A stretch of DNA of 64,000 nucleotides from Dimorphilus gyrociliatus (lineage: Eukaryota > Annelida > Polychaeta > Dinophilidae). The position numbers and the translations under genes are program-made. Below, piece after piece: positions 45,390 to 56,744 of this stretch (the stretch's first letter is position 1; every line of letters starts with the position of its first letter). A model generated the notes under the pieces. That model saw nothing but the letters and a program-made list of their open reading frames with translations. It was not told the DNA's origin and did not search any database. The stretch spans positions 1,036,156 through 1,100,155 of the forward strand of contig CAJFCJ010000013.1 in the NCBI GenBank assembly GCA_904063045.1, given 5' to 3'.

Positions 45390-47037
45390 TATTACAGTGA
45401 TGTTACCGGTTAGATATTTAAATTTATTTGTCTTACCGGTATTCATTTCTGTTTTAAAAAAATTCTAAAACTTCCGGTTTCAATTTTTATATTTTTTAGG
45501 AATCGTTCCATGATCACGTGATTAATAATTCCATAGCTAGGACGAGATTAGAGAAGCTGATGAAATTATTCCAATTTTAGAAGGTATAATAAATATATTG
45601 ATTTCTTTTAAAGATAAACATTCGAATATCGACAAGAAACAGATACATATTATATTTCATAAGCTAAATAGACAGTTTGGACAAAAAAGCGAAAAAATTG
45701 ATGGAATTTAAAAACAAACACAAAAAAGTAAAACGATTTAGAATAGAATTATTAATATTAACGTTTGAAGATGATATATCTAAAACTAATAGGGTCGGCT
45801 AATAGAGGTGGATTTATAGCTTAAGTTATATATCATATAATAGTAATTCCTTAAAAAGAGCAAGTTTAGCCACCAGATGACGACACAGTAGAAATATAAT
45901 ATTCATCCTATTGTCTTTGTTTTTTTTCTGTTTTATCCCCATAAGGCTGTGCCCACGCCTTTCAGGTGGTGGAAATTATTGTTTCTGAGACTTTTCGATT
46001 GTTTCTCCTTTGTTTGCGGGAAAATCTATAATCCCTTGATATATTTTATTGTAAGTTACGCGCGCCTAATGTTATATATTCTGTATTGTTTTCCCCAAAT
46101 ATCGAATATTGCCACAATAAAAATACAAAATTAATAAACTATATCGTATGGAAATGGAGTAAAATAAATTTCAATGCAAGGTTATTCTAGTAAATACTAA
46201 TATATATGGAGTAAATTTTTCTGGCCCTTTAGGTCAAAAGGGTCGATAACCTAGAGTTTTTTAAAATAAAAAATTCAATTTTTAAATTAATGCTATAAAC
46301 AAAAAACAAAAGACAGAAAGAAAACACAAAGTTGCTTTTAAAAATATTGCTTTTACGTTGCTTTTTTTTTTTTTAAAAAAAAAGAGAACCTTAAGGTGAA
46401 AAATATTCTATTCTAATTCTAAAATTCTAGGGGCTTATATGGGTAATTTTTACCGTTTTGAAGAGCGTTTTGAATTGATAATAAGCTATTAATACTATCA
46501 AATATAAATTACTTGTCAATTTAGTATAGCATAAATTAATGTATAATTATTTCACCGAAAGCAGACTTAGCTTCATTCGGACAAAAACATTCGAGAAGAT
46601 TACTAACAGCGATAGAGAAGAAAATGAGCAATAGGCAGAAAGAAAAAGTTCTTCAAAGTATTTCATGAAATGAGAAACATGTTTTCGGAATGTTCGCAAA
46701 TAAATTTATCGTCATTTAGAGAGAAAAATAATTCTGTCTCCTATTTAGCTACGTTCTATTTACACATGGTATCATCACTATTTAACGTGTGTACATAGAA
46801 TATGTGGCTATATCGGTGACAAGCTGTCAGCCTATTCTATTTTCACTTTAATAAAAATTTCAATAATGTCTTGTAAATATTAGAGAATAAAGAGAAAGAT
46901 AGAGGAGAGTAAAAATAACAACGAGTGAGTAAGAAAAAGATAGAGAGAAAAAAAGCGAAGAAAAGGGTACAGAGCGGCGCAGTCGTATATGCAAATTTTT
47001 TTTGCCCTGTTTGCACTCGATCGGCGGCCGCAGCTCA
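45390..47037. other. Intergenic, no gene seen
   Basis: AT-rich sequence with long T and A runs near 46360-46385. No exon is recognised. The innexin promoter is expected in the right part. Confidence 0.4.
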
Positions 47038-48234
47038 ATGGACAAACTCGTTAGAGTTTTGTTAAGCGTTCGAGAATTCAAAGTCAGGAATGACGACGAC
47101 TTTGTTGATAAGCTCAACCGCCAATACTCCGTATCTTTGCTAGTAACTTTTAGTTTGATTGTTAGTACGAAACAATTTGTTGGAGAGCCTATTAAATGCT
47201 GGTGTCCAGCACATTTCACCGAAAGTCATAGGGATTATGCAAATACTATTTGTTGGTTATCTAATACCTATTATGTACCTTTCGAAGAAGGAATACCAAC
47301 TGATATTGGAGTTCGAACCAGACCGAAGATCAGCTACTACCAATGGGTTCCTCTAGTCCTCCTCATAGAAGCCCTTATGTGTTTCATACCTTGCCTAATA
47401 TGGCGAATATTACACAAACGATCTGGTATTAATTTATCAGCCATTCTTGATGTGTCTAGAGTGTGTGAACGTTCAACTTATGGAGAAGTTAGGGAAAAAA
47501 GCGGCAGGTACTTAGTCAGTCAACTGCACAAATTCTTTACCGTACAAAGGGGTAAGAAAGGATGCGTAGAAAATATTAGTAAGCGATGCTGTCTGGTTGG
47601 TGGAAAGCGTTATGGTAATTACTTAATCAACTCGTATCTTTGTGTAAAACTCCTTTATTTATTCAACGCCATTGGTCAATTATTACTGCTAGACGCCTTT
47701 TTAGCTGTCGACCCGAAACGTCTATACGGCTTAGAAATTATAAGGAAGCTTATAGAAGGAACCGATTGGACTGAGATCGAACGATTTCCCCGCGTAACCC
47801 TCTGCGATTTCAAAATACGTCATTTGGGACGTCTGCTACCTTATGTTGTCCAGTGTGTTCTAACAATCAACTTATTCAATGAGAAGATATTTTTAATTAT
47901 TTGGTTCTGGTTTCTAATTTTATCCGCCCTAACTGCACTCAGTCTGGTTAAATGGTTTACTCTAGCCATCTATTGGCCCGGTCAAGTCGATTATGTAAGG
48001 CGTCAATTAACATCGATCGGTGTCGACGATTGCAGCGTTAAATCCAGGGTTAGAAATTTTGTAGTTGATTATTTAAGGAGAGACGGTCTTTTTGTTCTGA
48101 AATTACTGACTTTGGGTGGTGGTGAGATGGTTTGCGCTGAAACATTGAGCGGACTCTGGTCGAACTATGCACCGGATAGACGCTACGGTCGCGACGTGAC
48201 CAACGCTAAGCGTCGAAGGGACGACTGCGTTTAG
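47038..48234 (+). CDS. Innexin (gap-junction channel protein)
   Basis: 398 residues, single coding exon. The start MDKLVRVLLS at 47038 fits innexin N-termini; the 12 codons upstream in frame do not. Innexins form hexameric hemichannels and gap junctions in protostomes. Four membrane segments are visible, around residues 30-50, 103-125, 200-220 and 285-310. The hallmark YYQWVP lies just before the second segment. Extracellular loop 1 has two cysteines (IKCWC, then TICW) and loop 2 has FPRVTLCDF and VVQCVL. The cytoplasmic C-terminal tail is short and ends DDCV. The coding sequence has no introns, unlike most neighbours. Confidence 0.95.
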   Translation: MDKLVRVLLSVREFKVRNDDDFVDKLNRQYSVSLLVTFSLIVSTKQFVGEPIKCWCPAHFTESHRDYANTICWLSNTYYVPFEEGIPTDIGVRTRPKISYYQWVPLVLLIEALMCFIPCLIWRILHKRSGINLSAILDVSRVCERSTYGEVREKSGRYLVSQLHKFFTVQRGKKGCVENISKRCCLVGGKRYGNYLINSYLCVKLLYLFNAIGQLLLLDAFLAVDPKRLYGLEIIRKLIEGTDWTEIERFPRVTLCDFKIRHLGRLLPYVVQCVLTINLFNEKIFLIIWFWFLILSALTALSLVKWFTLAIYWPGQVDYVRRQLTSIGVDDCSVKSRVRNFVVDYLRRDGLFVLKLLTLGGGEMVCAETLSGLWSNYAPDRRYGRDVTNAKRRRDDCV

Positions 48235-49194
48235 AGAGAGTAAATACACAAAATTATATACAAAAAAAACCTAGCGTATCATTTAGCGGTCAGTTTAAGT
48301 AGGCGGTTAAGGCAAGTCCGCCCACTTTTGACAAACCTATAATTACATATGACAATGTAAATAAAGAAATGACAAAGAGGAGGGAGAGAAGTAGATGGAA
48401 AAATAAATATTTAAAAGGAAAACTTCTAGGGAAAGAAAAAAGGTAAGAGAATAGAAACAAAATGAACAAAAACAGCAACAAAAACCATAGATTAGTAGCA
48501 GCTTTCCGCCTTTTCCCCTCTCCGCCCCATTAAACGCGTCAAACGAAAATAAATGAAATAAAACGACCCAAGCAGATTTTCCTCGGTTAAAATCAATCAA
48601 TCTCGCGTTATTTGTATATCAGTAGGAAAATAAACTAGAGAAAGGAAATAAGAAAAAATCAACAAAAATTTTTTCTCCATCCAACTTAAATTGACTTTGA
48701 AAAAAACACGAGAAACGACTACCACCCTTTTCTGTCATGTGTCGTAATGGCATTTAACAAAGGATAGGCATACTTTTTTTCTTTTTTTTTCTACAAAACG
48801 GGAAAGGGTAAAAAGGGAAACCATAGCCAAGAGATTAGTAGCTATTGTATTTTAATAATAATCATCATCTTAAAAAGAGTATTCTTCCAAACTTTTCTTC
48901 CTCTTTCTCTTCTTCATCCGTGTAATTTTTTTCAATTCCATTTTGTCCAAGTATTATATTATATATTTGTTTTTAATCTTTAAATTCCAATTCGAGTGGA
49001 CGACAGAAGAGAAAAGTAAGCGATAAATAATTTTCAAAATATATATAAAAAGAAAAATAGTACAAACTTTTACATTTATAAAATAAATAAACTGGTCTGA
49101 AAAAAAAAAATATCATCTTCTAGACAAAGCTATTTATGCATATCAAGAAATATATAAATATATATATATATAGATTATCTTCCATTTCTATTAT
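48235..49194. other. 3' flanks of convergent innexin and SLC46-like genes
   Basis: AT-rich, with simple T, A and TA runs. No gene is recognised. The two genes face each other across this ~1 kb. Confidence 0.45.
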
Positions 49195-50655
49195 TTACTT
49201 TGGAGAATCGCTGGGTCTGATTAAAGATTCTGTTTCTTCTCTATTGAAACTCTTCTCCAAATTCTTTTTCGAACCAACAAAAAACCATAAAAGTAAACTA
49301 ACTATAAAATTTCCACCGAATATCGCTCCTATTAGAAGAAAGACCAATTCCGGAGAACTTTTTATAGTTTCTCTATAAACCATTTGTAAGATAGATTGAC
49401 CTAGCATACTTGAGGCAACTTCACAACAAGTTAGGAGAGAGAACACCTTTCCAACTTCATCTTCGTCCACCAATTTACTAATTGCAGATTTAAGTGTACT
49501 AGCTACCGTAGCGCTTAGCGAACCAACTGCAGTAACTGCAAACAAAATCCTCCAATCGGTCATAAAGAGCCACATACATATCATTTGTATAGTTTTTATA
49601 AATAAGCCTATAACAACGACGCACATGTCAGATAACTTGAAGAAATATTGGACAATAGGTAGAATGAAGATAGCCGATAGGCCCATCGATCCATAGTAGA
49701 TCGATAACCACTTGCAGTATTCCTTTAGCGTCCAAAGCATCGGTTTTCTAGATGTAAATTGTTGAACTAAATCGCCGGTTGATGCGATTCCCATAACAAA
49801 AATTAATTTTGAAAAGAAGAAAATGATAAGCATGCACCTAGAGTAGCTGGATCTATTCCTTATCAGACTCTTAACCGTATCCTTAACCGTTTCGAAAGAC
49901 ACTAGATAGTGTTTTGATGATTCGGTAAGACCTTTCGTATCCACCGTCTCGTCGGCTAGGAAGATGGCTATCATTATTCCTAAAGTTGATAGAGCCATTA
50001 CGATATTAAACATGAAATCACTGCCCCATTTTGCGGATATGAACACTGGAATAAGAGAACCAATTAATGAGCCAACGTATTGCATAGCTTGTAACATGTC
50101 AAATTTCTTTGTTCTTTTCTCACTCGTTGTAACATCGGCCGCGTAACTATAACAAGCCATTGTCATTAGGAACGTTTGTCCCAGTACACCAGTTAGAGCC
50201 ACCCCGCAAAAAGCCAACACCATAGGTAATGGTAAATTAACGAAGGGATCGAGCATGATAGCGTACGCTCCTATAAAATTACCTAAACAAGATATAATCA
50301 TCGGCAATTTCCTTCCAATCATCTTATCGCTCCACGCACCACAAACAAAACCAAGAAAGAATGGTGGTATGCCTAATAAAACTCTATAGATAATTATATA
50401 AAGAGCTCTTGACTTGTCGACGGCTTTAGCCTCATCCTGATACATTTCCGTAAACCTGCCCATATTACTACATTCTGAACTATGGTACAAATAAAAACAC
50501 AGACGTTCGAACATATACTGTATGAACGCCCTATCCAAAATAGTCTTTGAGATACGGAATAAGAGTATCTCCATTTCCGGAACGAAGTAGGATAAGCCGC
50601 TGACTTTCATAGTTGGGCCGGTCGAGTGTAAATGACCGCAACACCCGATAAACAA
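49195..50655 (-). CDS. Major-facilitator transporter, SLC46-like
   Basis: Up to 486 residues in one exon. MKVSGLSYFV at 50610 is an alternative start. About twelve hydrophobic segments are visible. The MFS signature appears between segments 2 and 3 as WSDKMIGRKLPM, and the domain linker contains FLADETVDTKG. A long first extracellular loop with cysteine (SSECSNMGRF) follows the first segment. These features and the length fit SLC46 proton-coupled solute carriers (folate, haem or muropeptide-like cargo). The substrate cannot be read from sequence. It is the last of four consecutive minus-strand genes with gaps under 300 bp. Confidence 0.85.
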   Translation of the reverse strand: MFIGCCGHLHSTGPTMKVSGLSYFVPEMEILLFRISKTILDRAFIQYMFERLCFYLYHSSECSNMGRFTEMYQDEAKAVDKSRALYIIIYRVLLGIPPFFLGFVCGAWSDKMIGRKLPMIISCLGNFIGAYAIMLDPFVNLPLPMVLAFCGVALTGVLGQTFLMTMACYSYAADVTTSEKRTKKFDMLQAMQYVGSLIGSLIPVFISAKWGSDFMFNIVMALSTLGIMIAIFLADETVDTKGLTESSKHYLVSFETVKDTVKSLIRNRSSYSRCMLIIFFFSKLIFVMGIASTGDLVQQFTSRKPMLWTLKEYCKWLSIYYGSMGLSAIFILPIVQYFFKLSDMCVVVIGLFIKTIQMICMWLFMTDWRILFAVTAVGSLSATVASTLKSAISKLVDEDEVGKVFSLLTCCEVASSMLGQSILQMVYRETIKSSPELVFLLIGAIFGGNFIVSLLLWFFVGSKKNLEKSFNREETESLIRPSDSPK

Positions 50656-50793
50656 CCCCGTTGACTTACTTTTTACCTTTTTTTAGTACTTAATATTAGC
50701 CAATAGTAGTAGATATATATTTTTTATTTTCTTTTGTTTTTTTTTTTTAAAAAAAAACAGAACAAAAAAAAGTTATGACGTAGAATTTCTAAC

Positions 50794-51867
50794 TTATTTG
50801 GGAATTGAGCGTTTCTTAACAATAACTCTATCAAGTTTCACTTTCTTCGGTATATAAACGCAAACGTCTAATTCGGCAGAAAATTTATAACCATCTTTTC
50901 CTGTTAGCCAATAGGTTTTCATAAAAACATTCTCTTTAACCTCTACTTGACCTCTCTCTTCAATTTCATACTTTCCCAATTCCTCTAATAACTTCTTATT
51001 CTCTTCCGAAATATGTATCCTTAGCGCTGTGTTTGTTTAAATATATATATGCAGTATACAGTATATATCAATAAATAGGTACTTACGCTGACCGGTCGAT
51101 TCCATTCTTGACGCTATGGTTACCGTTTCTCCAAACAATGTATATCTCGGCATCTTTATACCAACAACGGCCGCCACACACGGTCCAGAGTGTAGGCCAA
51201 TACGTAGCATTAATTTCTGATCGGGCATATGAGGAATTTTAAACGTTCCAGTCATATTTAACAAATCGAGAGAGAGTGTCGCCACTTCCGCTGCATGTCT
51301 TATACCATTAGTCCTAGGTGCTCCTGATACTATTTGATAAGCATCTCCTATTGTTTCCAACTTATAGACGTCGTATAAGTCTATACGACTATCGAATTCT
51401 GTATACAACTTGTTAAGAAAGCTAACAACCTCCATTGGTGTTGAGGACGCACTTATCTTTGTAAACCCAACAATATCCGAAAAGAATATTGTAACGCTTT
51501 GATAGCTTTCTGCCAATACATTCTTATCTGATCGGAGATCGGATGCAATAGTGGGAGGTAACAATCGATGTAACAAATTTTCACTTCGTTTCTTCAATAA
51601 GACAACCTTCTTTTCAAAATTTTCCATAAATACTTCCCTGTTTTTCACCTCCATCTTCTGATTTTCCAATTCATGATCGAATCTCTTCTTAAGTTTTAAT
51701 ACAATGATCAACGATGAAATAAATAGAAGGAACGACAACGAAATAGAGACGACCTTACAAGTAACATTACATCTCTTCACCTCCAAAATACACCTAACGC
51801 ACGTTGATATAAAATGGGCAAAAAGAGTAATCAAGGGAAAGAAGTAAATGAAGGAGCTTCGTTTCAT
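50794..51867 (-). CDS. Short membrane guanylate cyclase
   Basis: Exon 1 is 51867-51087 and exon 2 is 51026-50794, with a 60-nt intron. The product is 337 residues, starting MKRSSFIYFF. Two hydrophobic segments (residues ~4-25 and ~37-60) precede a coiled-coil linker and then LLHRLLPPTIA, the usual signalling helix and start of a class III cyclase domain. Catalytic features present are FFSDIVGFTKIS (metal Asp), LETIGDAYQIVSGAP (guanine-selecting Glu, second metal Asp), and ASRMESTGQP (transition-state Arg region). The position usually Cys in PRYCLFGDTVN is Thr here. The ligand-binding and kinase-homology domains of receptor guanylate cyclases are absent, as is an H-NOX domain. It may be a minimal cyclase or need a partner. 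Confidence 0.85.
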
Positions 51868-52145
51868 AGTGCTACCTGACAAAATGGCGTCATCGAGATG
51901 CTTTCATATTGATTTACTGTGTACTTGGTTACAGATAAACTCAAAGAGAATTATTAAGTATATATTCATTCTCTTTTATTATTTCTATATATCAACAGTA
52001 TATATAAAAACAGTATAAATTTATACTGCATATATATATATATATATATAAATTAGTTGTCTTTGGATAAGTTAATACAATGATAAGTCAAGTTTTAAAA
52101 TCTATTGTCTATTGACAAAGACTATTTATATACTGTACGAAATTT
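51868..52145. other. Gap between NUDT9 and guanylate cyclase genes
   Basis: Contains a (TA)n tract near 52029-52050 and AAAATGGCG at 51881-51889, just upstream of the cyclase start. No gene is seen. Confidence 0.4.
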
Positions 52146-53158
52146 TCACAAATTTGCATTATGTCTTTGTGCAACTTTACGAACAAAGTCCGAATGGCTT
52201 GCGTATAATTTGATATCGCTGGTTATAGGCATCCATTGAACGTGTTTTGCATCGTCTCCAGCTTTTAATTCAATTTTAGAAAAGCTGGAACCTTCCTCGT
52301 CGTGAAAGTTATAAGCTTCCGTTTCCATCCAAGCATTATCCGTATTTCTAGGATCGTCTACGTAACCTTTGTAAATTTCTTCACCATTTGCAAATAATTC
52401 GTCAATTTTCTCCTTTAATTGTTTACGTTCTTCGTCACTAACCTCTAAAGATGCTAGAGCTTCTTCGCAAAATTCTCGCTTTAGAGTTTCACTGATGACT
52501 TCTCCTGCGTCCACCATACCTCCAGGTATAGCCCATTCTCCTGTGTCTCTCCTCTGAATTGCTACAAATTCCAAAATTCTTTTTTCCCTATCCGCCCAAC
52601 GAGTAACAATTGGATCAGCTGCATGATTTGGACCCCATCTACCCAATTCACCCCTTCCTCTAATACCTCTTCTTCCTCTAGGATTTAACGGTACACGCTG
52701 GTCCCCTTCTGTTGTCTCAAAGTCGTACGTCTTCTCATAGCTTATTCTATTTACTTTGTGACCATTTATTTCATCTATAGCATTCCAATTAGGGGTTAGT
52801 GTCCAATTAATGGGTTCATCATCCGCCCAAATCGGTTTAACACCCTTACTATCTTTCAAGACTCCAGGAGCAGTGAAATATACAGGATTATAATCGGGAT
52901 AGGATATAGACCAATCCAATAGTTCGTTGGCAACTACGATTCGCAGAACATTATATTTGCCATAGGCAGCAGTTTTCGCTTCCGCTTTGGCTTTATAATG
53001 TAGAGACGGGTTTTGAGTGACAAAAATTTGTCTCCAAATTTCAACAAGCTGTTGATAATCTATCAAAATTCTTATAGATTTAATACAGTATGTTGCTAAC
53101 TTACGAGATTTTGTCCTTTCTCCACAAAACCGTAGAGCCAAGCAACAACAGCAGCCAT
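52146..53158 (-). CDS. NUDT9: ADP-ribose pyrophosphatase, NUDT9 homologue
   Basis: Exon 1 is 53158-53105 and exon 2 is 53048-52146, with a 56-nt intron. The product is 318 residues starting MAAVVAWLYGF. The enzyme splits ADP-ribose to AMP and ribose-5-phosphate. The NUDT9/TRPM2-type hallmark GRGELGRWGPNHAADPIVTRW (split by one residue in places) precedes the Nudix box. That box reads GGMVDAGEVISETLKREFCEEA, with the catalytic REx2EE as REFCEE. A PVYFTAPGVL segment typical of NUDT9 N-domains is present. A longer open frame of 359 codons exists only because the intron is stop-free; splicing gives the more natural N-terminus. No clear mitochondrial presequence is seen. Confidence 0.9.
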
Positions 53159-53410
53159 TGTTTCGGGAAAGCCTACTAGAACGAGTCTGACTCATCCTCG
53201 AGCAACGAACGAGTACAAACGTCATACATATTAAACAATATCAACGAAATCGATCCGAGATTGATTTTTCGCGGTATTTTTAAAATAAAGATACTTTTAG
53301 CAGTTGTCTAGAAACAGATATGCTTTCGTTTATTTCAACCTTAAAAGAGAAACGTAAAAATTAGGTTATTCAAACACAACTGAAGACTTTATAACACAGA
53401 AAAGTTTCTC

Positions 53411-54798
53411 TCATCGCTCTCTTTTGTAAATTAATTTTAAGAGATTCAAAAACGGTTCCTTCTTCAAAATATTCTGTTGCTTAATTATCCTTTCTAACTC
53501 ATCAAACGCTTCTTCTTCATAAGTCTTATAAACAGACACCATGCTTAGATCGTTATACAATTGCTTAACTCTAGCTACATTTTCTTGACCCGATTTTCCG
53601 TAATTTTCTTTCAGAATTTGTAGTATATTTTCATTATCTATTTGTAAAACTTTAGCCACTAGCCAAGTACATTTGTTGTCTTCAATATCCGTTCCTACTT
53701 TACCGGTCACTGTCGGATCACCGAAGCAATCTAAAAAGTCGTCTTGGACTTGGAAAATATGTCCCATTTCCAAAAGAATCTTAGTTGCTAGATCGTGTAT
53801 TTCGTCTGAACTGATACCAGCCATGTATAGCCCACACCTCACTGGAAGGACAAACGAGTAGTATGATGTTTTATATTTTGCAATAGTTTTATATCTTCCA
53901 AGAGATAGGCGGACTTCCATTGGTTCCTTTGGGCAAGACGATTCCAGATCTAATGCTTGTCCATGAATTGTGTTTGACTGAATCTAAAAAAGAGAGATTT
54001 ATTATTTAAATAAATAAAACTTCAATGAACTTTTTACCTCCAGAAACAAGTCGATAACATCACGAAACCATGTTTGACCACGGCAAAATTGTCTCAAAAT
54101 GGTATATACTGCTGATTGCAGATATAAGCCATCATTAACAGCTACCAAGCCTACATCCTCCTACAATTGTCATAAAATAGAGCAATTAGCATTCAGTTTG
54201 TTATTCTAGCTAATTAATTACCTGTTTGTACCAGCAAGTTTTTCCGCGTCGAGTAACTGAATTGTCCATAATATCGTCGTGTACCAAAAAAGAGGCTTGA
54301 AGCTGTACTCGAAAAAGAAAATTTTCAATGGAATATTTTTGAAAAAGCATATTATTTATTAACCCATTCCAAACACCATCCAACAACCCCAGCTATTCTA
54401 TATTCAATATCATTGGGAGGGACTTCCTTAAACGAGGCCATAGATCGAACGGCAGTTAAGCCTCTCGTTTTTTTCCCGCCTGGCACATTATAATCGTTGC
54501 ATTCTCTAAACCTCTTTAAAACTATTTTCATGTGTTCATCCTCTGCATGAAGAGTTTCCAAATAGTGGACACACATTCTGTATGCTTCGTCAAAATACTT
54601 CGTCGCAACATCACTGGAGGAATTTGCTTTTCCTGGTGGGGGAGCGGGAGTACTGAAAGAGAATCATGCCGTATTAGCAATTGAAATTTAGTTGTTAAAA
54701 ACGTGCATAACGAACACCGGTTCGAATTAATTTTTATGTTCCATTCTAAATTATTACACTTCAAGAAATTGAATAATATAGTATATCTTTTACCTCAT
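53411..54798 (-). CDS. Farnesyl-diphosphate-synthase-like prenyltransferase
   Basis: Five coding exons: 54798-54794 (ATGAG only), 54652-54364, 54302-54222, 54160-54038 and 53983-53411. All are in phase, giving 356 residues. The enzyme condenses isopentenyl diphosphate onto allylic diphosphates in isoprenoid synthesis. First Asp-rich motif: [20 protein letters not shown]. Second: [14 protein letters not shown] followed by [14 protein letters not shown]. The C-terminus ends LIYKRER, as in FPP synthases (KxYKRxK). GGKKTRGL and YNVPGGK carry substrate-binding residues. The residue five before the first DDxxD is Ser where FPP synthases usually have Phe, a site that sets product length, so the product may be longer than C15. 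Confidence 0.92.
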
Positions 54799-55999
54799 TT
54801 TTATAAATTCGATTTCCTAGAATGTTCAAATGACGATTAAAGGATGTTTTATTGAACTAGAATCGCCTCAATATCAAATATTGAATAAGCGGAAATGATA
54901 CCACTCTAAGAGGCGGTTCGTAACCAGATTATTCTCTTACCGCGAAAAAGTTGTAATTCAATTAAAGAACTTTTTTTGTTCCAAAAACTTTAAGCAAACC
55001 TTTTAGATTTAACTATGTTATTAATTATAATTTAAAAACTAATAGATAACTTCGGCTTACAAATGAGTCTTAGTAAAAACAGCGAAATTGTGTTTTCGAC
55101 TGTTCGTATTTATCAGTAATATATGATATATTACCATAAACATACCTATATAATGTCAATATTTTAAGTATGTAACAATAAAGTAAACAATATAGATATT
55201 CAATAAACCTAATTTATTCTTACAATTGCTGCATTTTCATCAAAGATCTTCAAATGTATCTCGATATGTTAAATAGAAACTCCTACTAAAAAACTTAGCA
55301 CCAACTCAATATGGCGTGAAAAAAAAAATAATTGCCGCCATTTTTTAGTCAGTGTAATTGAGTACTTGATAATTCTGTAATAATTTCGACATGTTCCAAA
55401 AGTAGCCTGCTAAACTTTATTTAAAAAGTGTAAAAGTTTTCAATTCTTGGCTCAATTCGAGGCTAAGTTACTTTACACAACTAAACAATTTGTTTGATAC
55501 ATTTACTTCAGTAATAAAGTTATATTTCGGAAAAAATACTCAAATATAGTAAGCGCCACGCTAACTTATACGCATTAAAATTTCATATAAAAGGAATATA
55601 AAAAGAATGAAAAAGATTCAGACCCGAAACGCTGCTTCCGAAATTCTCTCATTTTTTCCAAAAATACTTATTCAGCTTACAATGTTTCACCAATGTTTGC
55701 ACTTGAGTGTTGCCAACTTGATCTTTTTATATGCGAATTTACAAACTTGGTAAAACATTACAGAAATGGAAACTGGTTAAAAGATATGAGAAGTAGTACT
55801 TTATAAGACAGAAAAATGGCTAACTGTCAAATTCGTGCGAAACATTTTATTAATAGGAAGAGAATAATATTTAGTTTTAGGTCTTTGGTGCTTTTAAACT
55901 TAAATATTCGTATTAAAAATTTGGCGCCATCTATTTCATTTATGTCAATTAAATAGGCTCCTATTTGAAAGATTATTTGCTATTCAATAGTGTCAAAGG
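54799..55999. other. Divergent promoter region, prenyltransferase / DNAJC12
   Basis: AT-rich sequence with no gene recognised. It contains GCCGCCATTTTT near 55333, suited to a minus-strand start site, and GGCGCCATCTATTTC near 55922. Confidence 0.45.
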
Positions 56000-56440
56000 A
56001 TGGAAGAAATACTAGGCTACGAAAAAGATATCAATAAAGATTACTATACTATTTTGGGATGTTGTGAAAAATCCAGTATCGAGCAAATATGCAGCGAATA
56101 TAAAGCAAGAGCCCTTCGGTGTCATCCGGACAAATGCAATAATTGTCCAGAGAAAGAAAAAGAATTTCAATTATTACAGATGGCGAAATCAGTTCTAACT
56201 GACCCTGTTAAAAGAAAAGACTACGATTGCTGGAGAAACAGCGGCCTGGCTATTTGTTACAAAGATTGGGTTGCGAAAAGAGAATCTATTCAGACTTCGA
56301 TGCATTGGGTATCAAAAAAAACCAATCAAACTCCAATGATTCACCATCCTTCTTCAAACGTTGAAGAAGATACAACAAATTTCTGCTCCAATCGTACGGA
56401 GAATCCAATGTTAGCAAAATTTCGAAACTATAAAATTTAA
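56000..56440 (+). CDS. DNAJC12: DNAJC12-type J-domain co-chaperone
   Basis: 146 residues, single exon. The J domain spans residues ~13-80: DYYTILGCCEKSSIEQIC, then the HPDK tetrad (CHPDKCNNCP), then KRKDYDCWRNSGL. The centre (YKDWVAKRESIQTSMHWV) and the extreme C-terminus (LAKFRNYKI) match the conserved DNAJC12 motif, which ends KFRNYEI in vertebrates. DNAJC12 helps Hsp70 fold aromatic amino acid hydroxylases. The linker between the two conserved ends is shorter than in vertebrates. Confidence 0.93.
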   Translation: MEEILGYEKDINKDYYTILGCCEKSSIEQICSEYKARALRCHPDKCNNCPEKEKEFQLLQMAKSVLTDPVKRKDYDCWRNSGLAICYKDWVAKRESIQTSMHWVSKKTNQTPMIHHPSSNVEEDTTNFCSNRTENPMLAKFRNYKI

Positions 56441-56744
56441 GAACTTAAATTAGTTAGTTCATAATAACTTTAGAATGATTAGTTTTCAATGTTGTTTAGA
56501 ACATTACTATTGTCTATATCAGTAGTGAAATGACACGTTTTGATAAGATTTGTCATTTTCTTCCTCAATATTTACTTGTTTATTTCCATAAGCATTTAAA
56601 CAATGTTCTTCCAATAGTTTCTTGAAGTTTTCACTTAGGAGTATTAAACTACATAAAATCTTTATTAATCGTGCAGATGCTTTAAATTTTCTTGAGCGTC
56701 ATATTTTTTATGCTGTTATATTTTGAAATAAGGAAGATATTTAG
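56441..56744. other. Gap between DNAJC12 and METTL15
   Basis: AT-rich sequence. It must contain the DNAJC12 3' UTR and the METTL15 promoter. Nothing else is seen. Confidence 0.4.

Noticed and set aside
53049-53225. Cys/Arg-rich 50-residue N-terminal extension of the NUDT9 frame
   Set aside because: It comes from reading through an intron. Spliced exon 1 in another frame gives a better start.
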